Of a stretch of DNA of 64,000 bases, positions 53,943 to 63,585 are shown piece after piece; the stretch's first letter is position 1, and the number at the start of each line of letters is the position of its first letter. The position numbers and the translations under genes were made by a program. Source of the stretch: Parapedobacter pyrenivorans (lineage in GTDB: Bacteria; Bacteroidota; Bacteroidia; Sphingobacteriales; Sphingobacteriaceae); contig NZ_BMER01000001.1 of NCBI RefSeq assembly GCF_014636865.1, forward strand, positions 670,718 to 734,717, written 5' to 3'. A model generated the notes under the pieces. It did not search any database. It was not told the origin of the DNA and saw only the letters and a list, made by a program, of their open reading frames with translations.

Positions 53943-56393
53943 TCAGACGTGCTTGGATTTGACTTCCTTATTGCGACGTAGAATGGACAGGAAGAAGCCG
54001 ATGGTCATAACAATGGCACCACACCAGAAGAAATTGATATATGGGAATTTGATGGCCTTGAAAACCACCCACCGCTTTTCGGGAACTGGCTTTTGATAAA
54101 CCATCAATTCCAGTTTGTCCTTCTGAGGCATGATGTTGCTGAACCGGAACCGCAATCCTTGCTCCTTGACGTCTTTGAACAAGTCGAACGTCGTACCGCC
54201 CCGGATGAGAAATACCGGCTCGGCATCGTAGGTATCTCCACTGGCGGCGTGGACCTTGAGTTTTAGGCCAACGATGACATCATCCGCTTCACGCGGGATG
54301 TTCTGTACCGTAGCATTACGATTAATTCCCTCCACGACGATGAAGCCATTACGATAGCGCAAGGTATCACCGATATTGGTTTCATAGACCGCTGGCTCCT
54401 CGTAGTCTTCAAAACCGGTCTGTTCTCCATCCCCTTGTCCTTGCTGATGCGTGTCGGCCATCGCTGCGGTGATGAGCGTATAAACATCGTGCGTGAGGTA
54501 ATGCTTGGTATCAGGCGTACCGATAAGACCACCCATATCAGGATTGTTCTGCGCAAAGGGACGCAGTTGGAAACTATCTGTTACCCTCCCCGTCTCTTCA
54601 TCTACTTCTTCATAGTTAATCTTATAATACACATTGGGCGGAGCCACACTATCACCCACGTAGGTAATGCGGTAATCCCCCATCTGCACGGGTTCACCTT
54701 CGGTGAGAAATAAGTTATCCCCGGGCTTTTCGACTTGGTCGAAACCCGCCACGGCAATGTAATTGCTACTGTTTACGGAAATTACTTCGTTGGTAGCTGC
54801 CGCTACGAGTGCGCCGATAAGCAAGAGCCCGAACCCGATGTGGGCTACGGCCGATCCGGTGAGCTTCCATTTACCCCTGATGGCGTCACCCAGTATTTTT
54901 CCATTGGCGACAATCGTATATGCCGCAGAAAATACCAGCAGGATATACATGAAGTTGGCGTACACCTTGGTCACGTACACTACAATGGCTGTAACAACCG
55001 CCGCCACGACCAACGACGCGATGGCTGCCGCGTAGAATTTACGGATATCCGTCCGTTTGTATTTCATGAACTGCGTGAATGCGGAAAGCAATCCCACAAC
55101 CACTGCAAAGCCCGCTTGCCATTTGTTATAATGTGCTATCGGATCAATCGGAGGAGCCACTTTCGTTCCAAAAACCGCATTGAATACCGGGATAGAAGTA
55201 GATGCGATGATCTGCACACAAGCTACAGCGAGCACCAATGCGCCGATGAATAGCCAAAATTCGCGCGAGTAAATGTCTTCCTCTTTCTGGGTGGACGGCA
55301 TCTCTTTCTTGCGCCTAACCAGCAGGTATACCATGATGCCCAAGAAAATCAGATTGAACGCCACGAGTTGCCAATATAAGCCCAAATCGGTGAATGAATG
55401 CACCGATGTTTCGCCCAATACACCACTTCGCGTAAGAAAAGATGCATAAATGACCAGCACGAAACTCACCATGACCAAAAACGTAGCGGTGAAATAAGAG
55501 TGTCCAGAATTTTTATAGGCAACCATTACGTGTACAGCCGCGATGAGCGTAAACCAAGGGATAATAGACGCATTTTCGACTGGGTCCCAAGCCCAAAAGC
55601 CACCAAAATTGAGCGCTTCGTACGCCCAAAAAGACCCCATGATAATACCAGCGCCTAAGGTCATCACGGCGAAGAGTGCCCAAGGTAGACCAGGCGTAAT
55701 CCACTCTTTAAACCGCCGTTGCCATAGCCCCGCTACAGCATAGGCAAACGGCACAATCATGGCAGCGAATCCCAAGAAGAGCGTAGGTGGATGGATAACC
55801 ATCCAATAATTCTGCAGCAAAGCATTCAGGCCGCGGCCATCAACAATCATCCCGAGATAATTGGGATCCGACAAAATCGGAAAGTCCATTGCTTCCCGCA
55901 GCAGAATGAAAGGTGAGCTGCCCACACGCTCCCCGAAAATGGCTATACCGATCAGCATGGAACCCAGCACGGCCTGGCACAGCATCACCACGGCCATTAC
56001 CGGGCTTTCCCAGCTCTTGGCTTTAAAAAGTAACACGGTACCCAGTACCGCCTGCCAGAACATCCACAACCAAAAGCTTCCCTCCTGTCCTTCCCAAAAA
56101 CTCGAAATGATGTAATGGGTAGGCAACGACATGGAAGAATGGGCCCATGCGTAATGGTATTCAAATAAATGGTTGTAAATAATATAGAATAGGCAACTGC
56201 CAATTGCCACTACCGACACGACGTTGGTCCAAAAGGAAATCCGCGCTATACGCAGCCACGAACGGTCTTCGCGTTGCTTTGCCGCAAAGTAATAGGCCAC
56301 ACACGACAACAATGCGGAGCCGAAAGAAAGAATGACAAAGAACTGGCCGATTTTACCAGGCAAAAGGCTTTCACCTACATAAGTTATATCCAT
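53943..56393 (-). CDS. Cytochrome c maturation heme lyase CcmF/CcsA-type
   Basis: An 816-aa polytopic membrane protein. It carries the heme-handling WWD region of CcmF (FGGFWAWDPVENASIIPW, residues about 263-280) and the conserved GLNALLQNYWMVIHPPTLFL segment. A large periplasmic C-terminal domain follows. It attaches heme to apocytochrome c using heme delivered by CcmE. It lies 9 bp after ccmE. A separate CcmH-type thiol reductase gene is not visible in this window. Confidence 0.95.
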   Translation of the reverse strand: MDITYVGESLLPGKIGQFFVILSFGSALLSCVAYYFAAKQREDRSWLRIARISFWTNVVSVVAIGSCLFYIIYNHLFEYHYAWAHSSMSLPTHYIISSFWEGQEGSFWLWMFWQAVLGTVLLFKAKSWESPVMAVVMLCQAVLGSMLIGIAIFGERVGSSPFILLREAMDFPILSDPNYLGMIVDGRGLNALLQNYWMVIHPPTLFLGFAAMIVPFAYAVAGLWQRRFKEWITPGLPWALFAVMTLGAGIIMGSFWAYEALNFGGFWAWDPVENASIIPWFTLIAAVHVMVAYKNSGHSYFTATFLVMVSFVLVIYASFLTRSGVLGETSVHSFTDLGLYWQLVAFNLIFLGIMVYLLVRRKKEMPSTQKEEDIYSREFWLFIGALVLAVACVQIIASTSIPVFNAVFGTKVAPPIDPIAHYNKWQAGFAVVVGLLSAFTQFMKYKRTDIRKFYAAAIASLVVAAVVTAIVVYVTKVYANFMYILLVFSAAYTIVANGKILGDAIRGKWKLTGSAVAHIGFGLLLIGALVAAATNEVISVNSSNYIAVAGFDQVEKPGDNLFLTEGEPVQMGDYRITYVGDSVAPPNVYYKINYEEVDEETGRVTDSFQLRPFAQNNPDMGGLIGTPDTKHYLTHDVYTLITAAMADTHQQGQGDGEQTGFEDYEEPAVYETNIGDTLRYRNGFIVVEGINRNATVQNIPREADDVIVGLKLKVHAASGDTYDAEPVFLIRGGTTFDLFKDVKEQGLRFRFSNIMPQKDKLELMVYQKPVPEKRWVVFKAIKFPYINFFWCGAIVMTIGFFLSILRRNKEVKSKHV

Positions 56394-56402
56394 CTACGTA
56401 TG

Positions 56403-56840
56403 CTATCGATTACTGGCTGATGGCCCAACAAAACCCATGGTTTTTGCCGTTGACGCCTCGATCACTTCTACTTCACCATCATTGTATTTTGACGGACATT
56501 TCATCAGAATCTTACTGGCATGGAACTCATCCCCCATCATCTTGCCCGTTAAGACGATTTGCTCCGAGCGCTCGATGTCCTGCGGTTTAGCACCCCGGAA
56601 TATCACCCGGCATTCCGTGCTGTCATTGTCGTACATATAGAACGAAAAATGATTGGCGTCTTCAACGGGATTATAATGTAAATCCTTTTCTTTGTTAAGG
56701 ACACCCACCACGTACAATTCAGATTGCTTCTCCTTGGCTTCGCTGAATGTGGAGTAGGTACTCGAATCTGCGTAGATCACTACAATCATCGCAATAGCTA
56801 TCGCGATAATGATAATACCTATTACTGAACTTTTCTTCAT
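56403..56840 (-). CDS. ccmE: Cytochrome c maturation chaperone CcmE, Cys-type (CxxxY)
   Basis: A 145-aa protein from the ATG at 56840; the frame reaches 56876 but the membrane anchor (MKKSSVIGIIIIAIAIAMIV) begins at 56840. The OB-fold body includes LYVVGVLNKEKDLHYNP and VLTGKMMGDEFHASKILMKC. The heme-binding motif is CPSKY (Cys115, Tyr119) instead of the His-based HxxxY of proteobacterial CcmE. The CxxxY variant is known from archaea and Desulfovibrio. It carries heme to CcmF in the periplasm. A TAATTTTG box lies at 56874-56881. Confidence 0.93.
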   Translation of the reverse strand: MKKSSVIGIIIIAIAIAMIVVIYADSSTYSTFSEAKEKQSELYVVGVLNKEKDLHYNPVEDANHFSFYMYDNDSTECRVIFRGAKPQDIERSEQIVLTGKMMGDEFHASKILMKCPSKYNDGEVEVIEASTAKTMGFVGPSASNR

Positions 56841-56873
56841 GTCATTATCCCCCAACGGATTAATACTGGAATA

Positions 56874-56881
56874 CAAAATTA
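56874..56881 (-). promoter_or_regulatory. -7 box of the ccmE-ccmF-DUF2520 unit
   Basis: TAATTTTG on the minus strand fits TAnnTTTG, 33 bp before the ccmE ATG. Confidence 0.45.
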
Positions 56882-56965
56882 CGAATTGGAAAATGAAGCT
56901 ACGAATATTGCAAGTGATTGCAGTTTTTTAGAATTATTCTAAACAAAGAAGGGGAAAAAATTCCG

Positions 56966-56973
56966 TATGTTTG
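56966..56973 (+). promoter_or_regulatory. -7 box of the LpxR-type gene
   Basis: TATGTTTG on the plus strand, 34 bp before the ATG at 57008. It supports that start over the longer frame opening at 56918, which would begin upstream of this box. Confidence 0.5.
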
Positions 56974-57007
56974 CTTCAGGAGAATTTGCAGCACCATTCG
57001 TTTTATA

Positions 57008-57970
57008 ATGACCAAAAGGCTATATCGCGTTGGTAAAAACAGCGTTACGCTTGTGCTACTGTTTGCGTATACCGTATGTATTGCCCAGCATATCCCCCGG
57101 GCGGAGTTTAACTTCCGTAATGACAATGATCTATACCTATTCAACAAACAAGACCAATATTACACTAACGGTATATTCTTCAATTTACGCAGAGCAGTAG
57201 ACACCGCCCGCTTAGCTACTGATGAAACCAACAGGCTATGGGGAATAACGTTGGGGCAGAAAATGTACAATGCGTATACCGCCAGTATCCGGTATATCGA
57301 AGAAGTAGATCGGCCTATCACGGCCTATCTTTTTGTTGCCGCCAATGTGGATCGCTATTTTGCCAATGAAACATTCTTATTGCTGACCGCAGAAGCGGGT
57401 ACTATCGGGCAACGGGCACTGGGCCGGCAGTTTCAGGAGAGCGTTCATAAAGTATTCCGCCTTTACGATATTACGGGGTGGGAATACCAATTGGAGAATG
57501 CCTTTGGCATTGATGTTTCCGCTCGATACGGCGGGCTACTATATCGCAACACGCCCCGCTGGTTCGATATATCAGGTGATGCAAAGGCAACACTGGGGCT
57601 CAATCATACGGGTTTATCCATGACATCCACATTGCGATTTGGCCGGATAAACGCTATTGGCCAATCCGCTTATACCTCCAGCCGACTGCAAGCCAGGGGC
57701 AAATCCGTTGGAAGAGAACTCTTCTTTTACTATAGTCCGCAATTGAATTTTGTCGCCTATGATGCTACGCTCCAGGGTGGGCTATTTTTACGCAATAAAG
57801 GGCCAGTGACCTATACACCCGCTCGCTGGGTGTGGTACAATCAAGTCGGCATAATGTATGCAAAAAATGCGCTTTCTTTACACTTGCAATACATCTTCTA
57901 TACCAAGGAAGTACCGGGTATGTTTTTCCGCCACCGCTATGGCTCGGTGGGTATGGGCTATCGGTTTTAG
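57008..57970 (+). CDS. LpxR-family lipid A deacylase-like outer membrane protein
   Basis: A 320-aa protein from the ATG at 57008, where a signal peptide ending at CIAQ begins. The NDNDLYLF and DQYYTNGIFF motifs match the LpxR Asn-Asp and Thr/Ser-Asn-Gly sites. A conserved His lies in GRQFQESVHKVF. The rest is a 12-strand barrel ending in GMGYRF. LpxR removes the 3'-acyloxyacyl chain of lipid A in the outer membrane. Bacteroidota carry many homologues of unproven activity. Its stop overlaps the convergent arfB stop by 4 bp. Confidence 0.85.
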   Translation: MTKRLYRVGKNSVTLVLLFAYTVCIAQHIPRAEFNFRNDNDLYLFNKQDQYYTNGIFFNLRRAVDTARLATDETNRLWGITLGQKMYNAYTASIRYIEEVDRPITAYLFVAANVDRYFANETFLLLTAEAGTIGQRALGRQFQESVHKVFRLYDITGWEYQLENAFGIDVSARYGGLLYRNTPRWFDISGDAKATLGLNHTGLSMTSTLRFGRINAIGQSAYTSSRLQARGKSVGRELFFYYSPQLNFVAYDATLQGGLFLRNKGPVTYTPARWVWYNQVGIMYAKNALSLHLQYIFYTKEVPGMFFRHRYGSVGMGYRF

Positions 57971-58386
57971 GACCAATCTTTCCTTCTATTGATTTTACGC
58001 AGCGCCTGCTTACGCTTGGTATCGAGGCGTTTCTGCACAGCGGCTTTGGAAGGCCTGGTAGCTTTACGCGGCTTTTCCTCCTTAAGCGCACCCAAAAGCA
58101 ATGCTACCAGCTTTTGAAGTGCGATCTCCTTATTCTGCAATTGGCTGCGGGTCTCCTGGCTACTGACCTGCAGGAGGCCTTCGGCCTGCAATCGGTTGGA
58201 TAGCCGCCTCCTTATACGCGCTTTCTCTTCGTTGGAAAATACGGTAGCTGCCGCAATGTCAAACAACAGGGTAACCTTCGTTTCCACTTTATTCACATGC
58301 TGCCCACCTGCACCGCCGCTCCGCGATGTTTGGAATTGCACGAAGGGCAGAAGTAAACCAGTGTCAATCCGTTCCATCTGCGTCAT
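57967..58386 (-). CDS. arfB: Alternative ribosome-rescue factor ArfB (peptidyl-tRNA hydrolase)
   Basis: A 139-aa protein with the release-factor GGQ motif at 27-29 (SGGAGGQHVNKVETKV) and a basic C-terminal tail (KEEKPRKATRPSKAAVQK, ending in RKQALRKINRRKDWS) that enters the mRNA channel. It hydrolyses peptidyl-tRNA on stalled ribosomes. Its start overlaps the end of the symporter gene by 23 bp (14 bp if the Met at residue 4 is used), so the two are probably translationally coupled. Confidence 0.94.
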   Translation of the reverse strand: MTQMERIDTGLLLPFVQFQTSRSGGAGGQHVNKVETKVTLLFDIAAATVFSNEEKARIRRRLSNRLQAEGLLQVSSQETRSQLQNKEIALQKLVALLLGALKEEKPRKATRPSKAAVQKRLDTKRKQALRKINRRKDWS

Positions 58387-59641
58387 CAGTGTTCAATCCA
58401 TCGGCCGCGCTCAACGTACCCCGTGCGCCGGCAAACTTCGCCACCAGCATCGCAGCTACATTATCCCCTGTCGCATTCAACAACGTGGCCATCGGATCTA
58501 CCAAGGTACCGATGATCATAACGGCCGGAATCGCTTCGGTGGGAAGTCCGTATACTGAAATCATCAACATCTCGCCGATGTATCCGCCATTTGGAATGCC
58601 GCCGGCCACGATGCTGACCAGTATCGTGATACCGAGGGCAGTAAGCAAGGTCATCGGGTCAAAAAAATCCCAACCGATGAGCACGAAGGCTACATAAATC
58701 TTAACGATGCTGGACATCGATGACCCGTCTTTGTGCAAGGTTGTCCCCAAGGGGATCACCACATTTGCCACTGCTGCCGGAATACCCATTTTAGGGGCCA
58801 CGGAAAGATTGACGGGCATCGTAGCGATACTGCTGCATGTACTGATGGCGGTAGCCGAGGGCAGGATGTTGTTTCTCCAAAAACGGTTTACACCGTGTTT
58901 TCCGCCCGCAGCATAAGCATATAGGCTAAAAAAAACAATGAAATAGAAAGCACCAAGGATATAATATAATCCCAGTGGTTTGGCATAGAATCCGAAGAGT
59001 TCGGGGCCAATCGTGCCCACTTGATAGGCAAAATAGGCACCAAGACCGATAGGTGCTATTTTCATGATTAGAATCAGCAGTTGCTTCATCACTTCATTAC
59101 CCGATATCAGGAATTTTCTGAAGGATGCGCCCGTCTCACCCGACCGCATGGCCGCAATCCCCACGAGAAACGAAAAAATCACGAAAGCCAGCATGTTCTC
59201 CCGCGACAACAGCTTGTAAAACTCATCTACCGTAACAAACCTCACCAACTTATCGCCCCAGGTATCACCGGGATTGCCCTGTAAGAGTTCGTCTGCGGTC
59301 TCCTGCGCCACCTGTGGAGCATCGACCGGGAAAAACCACAGCACGATGATCGTACATAGCGCAGCGATAATAACGGTACCCAAGAATACACCCGCCATCG
59401 TGGAGATGATGCGTCCCAATTTCTGCGAGCCGTCGATATTGGCCACCGCCGAAGCAATAGCAAAAAATAGCAATGGAATGACGGCAGCAAACAATAGGTT
59501 AAGGAAAATATCGCCAAGCGGCTTGAGCCAGGCCACAATTTCGGGGAAAAAGCCACCGACAATGCTTCCAACTACAATACCGAGCAATAAGAGCAAAATG
59601 CTTCCGTAATTCTTCAAGAAATTGGGCAACTGCCTTTCCAT
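58364..59641 (-). CDS. Dicarboxylate/amino acid:cation symporter (DAACS)
   Basis: A 425-aa membrane protein of the glutamate/aspartate transporter fold. Typical parts are PLGDIFLNLLFAAVIPLLFF near the start, the serine-rich hairpin LPSATAISTCSSIATMPVNL, VVIPLGTTLHKDGSSM and the late GTLVDPMATLLNATGDNVAA. It uses Na+ or H+ gradients to import acidic or small neutral amino acids or dicarboxylates. It is a normal-length family member. Confidence 0.95.
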   Translation of the reverse strand: MERQLPNFLKNYGSILLLLLGIVVGSIVGGFFPEIVAWLKPLGDIFLNLLFAAVIPLLFFAIASAVANIDGSQKLGRIISTMAGVFLGTVIIAALCTIIVLWFFPVDAPQVAQETADELLQGNPGDTWGDKLVRFVTVDEFYKLLSRENMLAFVIFSFLVGIAAMRSGETGASFRKFLISGNEVMKQLLILIMKIAPIGLGAYFAYQVGTIGPELFGFYAKPLGLYYILGAFYFIVFFSLYAYAAGGKHGVNRFWRNNILPSATAISTCSSIATMPVNLSVAPKMGIPAAVANVVIPLGTTLHKDGSSMSSIVKIYVAFVLIGWDFFDPMTLLTALGITILVSIVAGGIPNGGYIGEMLMISVYGLPTEAIPAVMIIGTLVDPMATLLNATGDNVAAMLVAKFAGARGTLSAADGLNTDDADGTD

Positions 59642-59671
59642 ATTTACGTCACTAAAGTACTGGATTTATTT

Positions 59672-59679
59672 TAAGTTTG
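59672..59679 (+). promoter_or_regulatory. -7 box of the mnmD gene, close to the start codon
   Basis: TAAGTTTG on the plus strand with 6 nt to the ATG at 59686, again a leaderless-type layout. This supports 59686 rather than the TTG at 59677. Confidence 0.5.
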
Positions 59680-59685
59680 CACAAG

Positions 59686-60360
59686 ATGCTAGAATTTGTT
59701 ATCACATCCGATGGGTCCAAAACGCTATATCATCCGGCGATCGGCGAGCATTATCACTCTCGCCATGGCGCAGTGCAAGAGAGCCAGCACGTATTTTTGG
59801 GTAGGGGGCTGGCGTATTTCCTGGAGACACATCGATCAGAAGCTGTGTCCATATTGGAAATCGGATTTGGCACCGGGCTCAATTTCCTATTGAGTGCAGA
59901 TTACTGCCAAAAAAAAGGCATACAACTGGATTATACCGGTGTGGAGGCCTACCCTATAGCTATGGATTTACTCGCACAAACCGGCTATGAGGCTTATGTA
60001 GCGCCGACATTATGGGAATCTTTTCTACAGCATTATACAGCTAGTTTACAAGCTGCACAAGCTATTCTCGTGGGTTGCTCATTAGAAATCGCTCCCTGCC
60101 AAGCATTGCAGTTTGCTACGGAAAAGCGGTATGACGTATTGTATTTCGATGCCTTCGCCGCCGCCCATCAACCGGATATGTGGACAGCAGAAACCTTGCG
60201 GCATGTAAGTGCCTTTTTAAAGCCTGGAGGAATATTTGTGACTTATGCGATTACCGGGCACCTCAAGCGGACGCTGAAATCTTTTGGGTTTACCATTGAA
60301 AAAGTACCCGGAGCACCAGGGAAAAGAGAAATGCTCCGGGCAATAAACGATCATCAATGA
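59686..60360 (+). CDS. mnmD: tRNA U34 methyltransferase MnmD-type (MnmC methyltransferase domain)
   Basis: A 224-aa protein. It has the DUF752/MnmC2 features: GEHYHSRHGAVQESQHVFLG near the N-terminus, the SAM-binding ILEIGFGTGLNFLLSA and YDVLYFDAFAAAHQPDMW. It lacks the FAD oxidase half of MnmC, so it is a stand-alone MnmD. It methylates nm5(s2)U34 in tRNA. The gene overlaps the convergent slyD-like gene by 7 bp at the 3' ends. Confidence 0.92.
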   Translation: MLEFVITSDGSKTLYHPAIGEHYHSRHGAVQESQHVFLGRGLAYFLETHRSEAVSILEIGFGTGLNFLLSADYCQKKGIQLDYTGVEAYPIAMDLLAQTGYEAYVAPTLWESFLQHYTASLQAAQAILVGCSLEIAPCQALQFATEKRYDVLYFDAFAAAHQPDMWTAETLRHVSAFLKPGGIFVTYAITGHLKRTLKSFGFTIEKVPGAPGKREMLRAINDHQ

Positions 60361-60851
60361 TGATGCGAGCCGTCCGGCCCATGTGAGTGGCCGTGGGCCA
60401 ATTCGTCAGCCGTTGCTTCGCGCACCGACAAGACTTCGATGGCGAAGTGCAGGTTTTGCCCGGCCATCGGATGGTTGAGGTCAACCACAACGGTTTCAGG
60501 GCTCACTTCAGTCACCCTACCACGGAATTGGTTGCCTTGGTTATCCTGCAAAGGCAATATTTCATCCACAGCGGGTATACCACTTTCCTTAAACATATCA
60601 GCCGGGAGTGTAGCGATCGCTTGTTCATTGACCTCGCCATAAGCGTCTTCGGCAGCTAACTCGAAATCCGTAGTATCTCCGGCTTCCAAACCGGAAATAT
60701 GCTCTTCAAACTTCGGCAACATCATGCCTACACCGAACAGAAAATCCAACGGATTGTCCTTGCCGGCTTCTTCAACAAAAGTTCTTTCGCCATTTTCGAT
60801 GGTGTGGAGTTTGTAAGTCAGCGTAACCACGCTATTGGGTGCTATCGTCAT
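60354..60851 (-). CDS. SlyD-like FKBP-type peptidyl-prolyl isomerase
   Basis: A 165-aa protein with the split FKBP/IF domain order of SlyD: NSVVTLTYKLHTIENGERTF, LDFLFGVGMMLPKFEEHISG, GDTTDFELAAEDAYGEVNEQ and DLNHPMAGQNLHFAIEVLSV. The His-rich tail (HGHSHGPDGSHHH) is a metal-binding SlyD feature. It is a chaperone-isomerase. A -7-like TAACTTTA (60857-60864) ends 5 nt before the ATG. Confidence 0.95.
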   Translation of the reverse strand: MTIAPNSVVTLTYKLHTIENGERTFVEEAGKDNPLDFLFGVGMMLPKFEEHISGLEAGDTTDFELAAEDAYGEVNEQAIATLPADMFKESGIPAVDEILPLQDNQGNQFRGRVTEVSPETVVVDLNHPMAGQNLHFAIEVLSVREATADELAHGHSHGPDGSHHH

Positions 60852-60890
60852 TGTGTTAAAGTTATGGGCATGGCACGCATGCCCTAGTTA

Positions 60891-62897
60891 TCATTTTGTA
60901 ATTAATTGCAATAATTCATCCGTATGCTCCACCGGTAAGCTACACGTTTTGTTGCGACATACGTATGCCCTGGTTGCATTGCCTATCCGCCCTGCCAACA
61001 ATGGCAGGCTGCCTTTTGTTCCGCCCAATATCATTTTATTGGGTAGGTAATGGATATCCAATTCTTTACGCATGGCCTGCCACCCAGGGCCGGTAAGCAT
61101 AATTTCGAAGCTTCCATACACTTCTTCCAGCAATTGGATAGCCCAATTGGAATAAGCAGATCCGTATGACGAAATGTGCGGGACTACATTTGCCAGCAGT
61201 TGCCTGGCAATTTCCAAATACCGCCGTTCGTCAAAAATCAACCCCAATCGATAGAGCTGCCGGACGATTGTTGAGGTGGAGGACGGAATCACGTTATCCA
61301 TGATTTCCTGTTTGCGGGCGATGAGTTGTTCAGCATGCGTCGATGTGTAATAAAACGCCGACGCCTCCCTTTCATAGAAATAGCTCAATACATATTCCAT
61401 CAGACGCTTCGCCTCGTGCAGCCACAGCTCATCAAAAGTAGCCTCATACAAGGCGATATACGCCTCGATACTGAATGCATAATCATCGAGGAAGCCAGCA
61501 ATCGCCTTACCGTTAGCTTCGGGCTGGTGCAATAAGCCGCCATCTTCCGCATAGAGTTTCTGACGTATAAATCCGGCATTCTCGAGTGCCACGTTCAAAT
61601 ATTCCGGCACATCAAAAACCCGGTAAGCATCTACAAAACCTTTAAGCATCAGCGCATTCCACGAGGTCAGCAACTTATCGTCCAAACCGGGATGCACGCG
61701 CTTATTCCGATAATCAAGCAGTTTCCGTTTGCCTTCGGCAAGGTATGCCTCCCATTCCTCAGCAGAAAAGCCGGCCTCTTGGGCCATCTTGTCCGCTTCG
61801 GCATCGATTTTCAGTACATTGGTTTGCTCCTCTTCCCAGTTGCCCTCATCCGTGGCACCAAAGTAACGCGTAAATAACTCGGCATCTTCGCCGAGTATGG
61901 TTTCGATTTCAGCGAGCTGAAACGTATAGAATTTCCCTTCCACACCCTCGCTATCGGCATCCAACGCGCAATAAAAGCCTCCGTCTGGACTGGTCATTTC
62001 GCGTTGTATCCACGCCAATGTTTCGACCACCACGCGTTTGTACTGGTCGGTTGGCCGTTGCTGCCAAGCTTCAGCATAGAGGCTTACCAATTGCGCATTG
62101 TCATAGAGCATCTTTTCAAAATGCGGGATATGCCAGCGACCATCCACGGAATACCGGGCAAAACCACCGCCCACGTGGTCGTAAATTCCACCCGAAGCGA
62201 CTTTCCCGAGGGTAAAATGGACATGCTCCAGCACTTCCCGATCATCTACCAATACGCCATAGCGAAGCAGAAACAGCCAGTTGTTGGGTAGCGGAAATTT
62301 GGGCACCCGTGTATGTCCGCCATCCTTTGCATCAAACAGGCTTTTCCAAGGAGTCACTACTGCTGCCAAATCTTGCGCAGTGTAGGTTTCGGGGATGCGA
62401 TTGATTGGAAGTTGCTCGCTCTTTCGGATACCTGAGGTAAGTCGATCGGCATAGTCAAGGGCTACCTCGGGTTTATCCCTCCACATGTTTGCTAATTGCA
62501 GCAACACGTTTTGCCAGTCGGCAGGCCGGAAATAGGTTCCTCCATAAATCGGACGCCCATCGGGTAGGCAAATGCAGTTAAGCGGCCACCCCCCCTGCCC
62601 CGTCATCAGTTGCGCGGCAATCATGTATATCTGATCAATATCGGGCCGTTCCTCGCGGTCGACTTTAACGGAAACAAAGTGCGCATTCATCACCGCCGCA
62701 ATCTCTTCATCTTCGAAGCTTTCACGTTCCATCACATGGCACCAATGGCACGCTGAATAACCAATACTGACGATAAGAAGTTTGTTTTCTGCTTTCGCCT
62801 TGTGCAAGGCCTCATCTCCCCAGGGATACCATTCAACGGGATTAAACTGATGTTGCCGCAAATAGGGCGAAGTTTCGCTATGGAGCTTATTCGGCAT
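60891..62897 (-). CDS. Thioredoxin-domain protein of the YyaL/DUF255 (SSP411) family
   Basis: A 668-aa protein. The N-terminus is the conserved [20 protein letters not shown] and [17 protein letters not shown] with a CxxC site. A 6-hairpin glycosidase-like all-helical domain follows ([35 protein letters not shown]). It is the usual full length. Homologues may have cellobiose epimerase-like or thiol-related roles; the function is unknown. A TACCTTTA box lies 7 nt before the ATG. Confidence 0.94.
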   Translation of the reverse strand: MPNKLHSETSPYLRQHQFNPVEWYPWGDEALHKAKAENKLLIVSIGYSACHWCHVMERESFEDEEIAAVMNAHFVSVKVDREERPDIDQIYMIAAQLMTGQGGWPLNCICLPDGRPIYGGTYFRPADWQNVLLQLANMWRDKPEVALDYADRLTSGIRKSEQLPINRIPETYTAQDLAAVVTPWKSLFDAKDGGHTRVPKFPLPNNWLFLLRYGVLVDDREVLEHVHFTLGKVASGGIYDHVGGGFARYSVDGRWHIPHFEKMLYDNAQLVSLYAEAWQQRPTDQYKRVVVETLAWIQREMTSPDGGFYCALDADSEGVEGKFYTFQLAEIETILGEDAELFTRYFGATDEGNWEEEQTNVLKIDAEADKMAQEAGFSAEEWEAYLAEGKRKLLDYRNKRVHPGLDDKLLTSWNALMLKGFVDAYRVFDVPEYLNVALENAGFIRQKLYAEDGGLLHQPEANGKAIAGFLDDYAFSIEAYIALYEATFDELWLHEAKRLMEYVLSYFYEREASAFYYTSTHAEQLIARKQEIMDNVIPSSTSTIVRQLYRLGLIFDERRYLEIARQLLANVVPHISSYGSAYSNWAIQLLEEVYGSFEIMLTGPGWQAMRKELDIHYLPNKMILGGTKGSLPLLAGRIGNATRAYVCRNKTCSLPVEHTDELLQLITK

Positions 62898-62904
62898 GTG
62901 GGGG

Positions 62905-62912
62905 TAAAGGTA
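62905..62912 (-). promoter_or_regulatory. -7-like box of the yyaL-type gene
   Basis: TACCTTTA on the minus strand, one base off TAnnTTTG, 7 nt before the ATG. Confidence 0.4.
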
Positions 62913-62926
62913 AGGTTTTCTGCTAA

Positions 62927-63424
62927 CTAATTCGTATCGTCGGGCCTAGCAAACCAAGCGTTAGTTCCGGTGCCTCCACTTACCGACACCCAATCCGTCA
63001 GGTCATCAAACCGAATGTGTACAATACCGCAGGTAGGGAGGTTATAAATATGCTCGTCAGCTAGGTAATTCACCAATAAAGTGAGACCGGGATTGTGTCC
63101 GAAAAAGGCTACACTCTCATAATCATTGTCCAACTCATTAATAACCTGCAGCAAAGTATTCGGCAAGGCCTCGTATATCCGCTCGTCCGTTTGAATCGCG
63201 TTCACAGGCAGCGCTAGGTGCTCAGCAAATATCTGAGCGGTAGTGATCGCCCGCTTAGCGGGGCTACTAATCAATTGTTGGGGTTGAACAGGATACTGAG
63301 CTAGCCACATGGCCATTTTTGGTGCATTTTTGAATCCGCGCGGATTGAGCGGCCGGTCAAAATCACTTACATCAAAACTCCAATCCGACTTTGCGTGCCT
63401 AATAATAAATAAGTGCTTTGCCAT
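62927..63424 (-). CDS. SixA-type histidine phosphatase
   Basis: A 165-aa protein with the phosphohistidine site [28 protein letters not shown], and the second catalytic His in [13 protein letters not shown]. It is the typical SixA length. SixA removes phosphate from HPt histidines in some bacteria; the target in Bacteroidota is unknown. It lies 29 bp before the YyaL-type gene. Confidence 0.92.
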   Translation of the reverse strand: MAKHLFIIRHAKSDWSFDVSDFDRPLNPRGFKNAPKMAMWLAQYPVQPQQLISSPAKRAITTAQIFAEHLALPVNAIQTDERIYEALPNTLLQVINELDNDYESVAFFGHNPGLTLLVNYLADEHIYNLPTCGIVHIRFDDLTDWVSVSGGTGTNAWFARPDDTN

Positions 63425-63519
63425 AATCTGCTGCCCCCTAGTTTATTTACCCCAAGTAATAGTAGCAACCGCCGTACCGATTTGGCAAAAATGCGGATAA
63501 AAACAAACAAAAAGAAGCG

Positions 63520-63548
63520 TTGCATACATCATTTTTGTTATACTTTTG
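63520..63548 (+). promoter_or_regulatory. Promoter of the Stealth-family gene
   Basis: TTG at 63520-63522 (-33 type) and TACTTTTG at 63541-63548 (-7 type, TAnnTTTG) are separated by 18 bp. The start codon follows about 37 bp later. Confidence 0.5.
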
Positions 63549-63585
63549 TAGCCTTTAGCATGTTGTAATTGAGCGCCATGCTGAA

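Noticed and set aside
56918-57007. Longer start of the LpxR-type gene
   Set aside because: It would begin upstream of the TATGTTTG box and lacks a signal peptide at its N-terminus.
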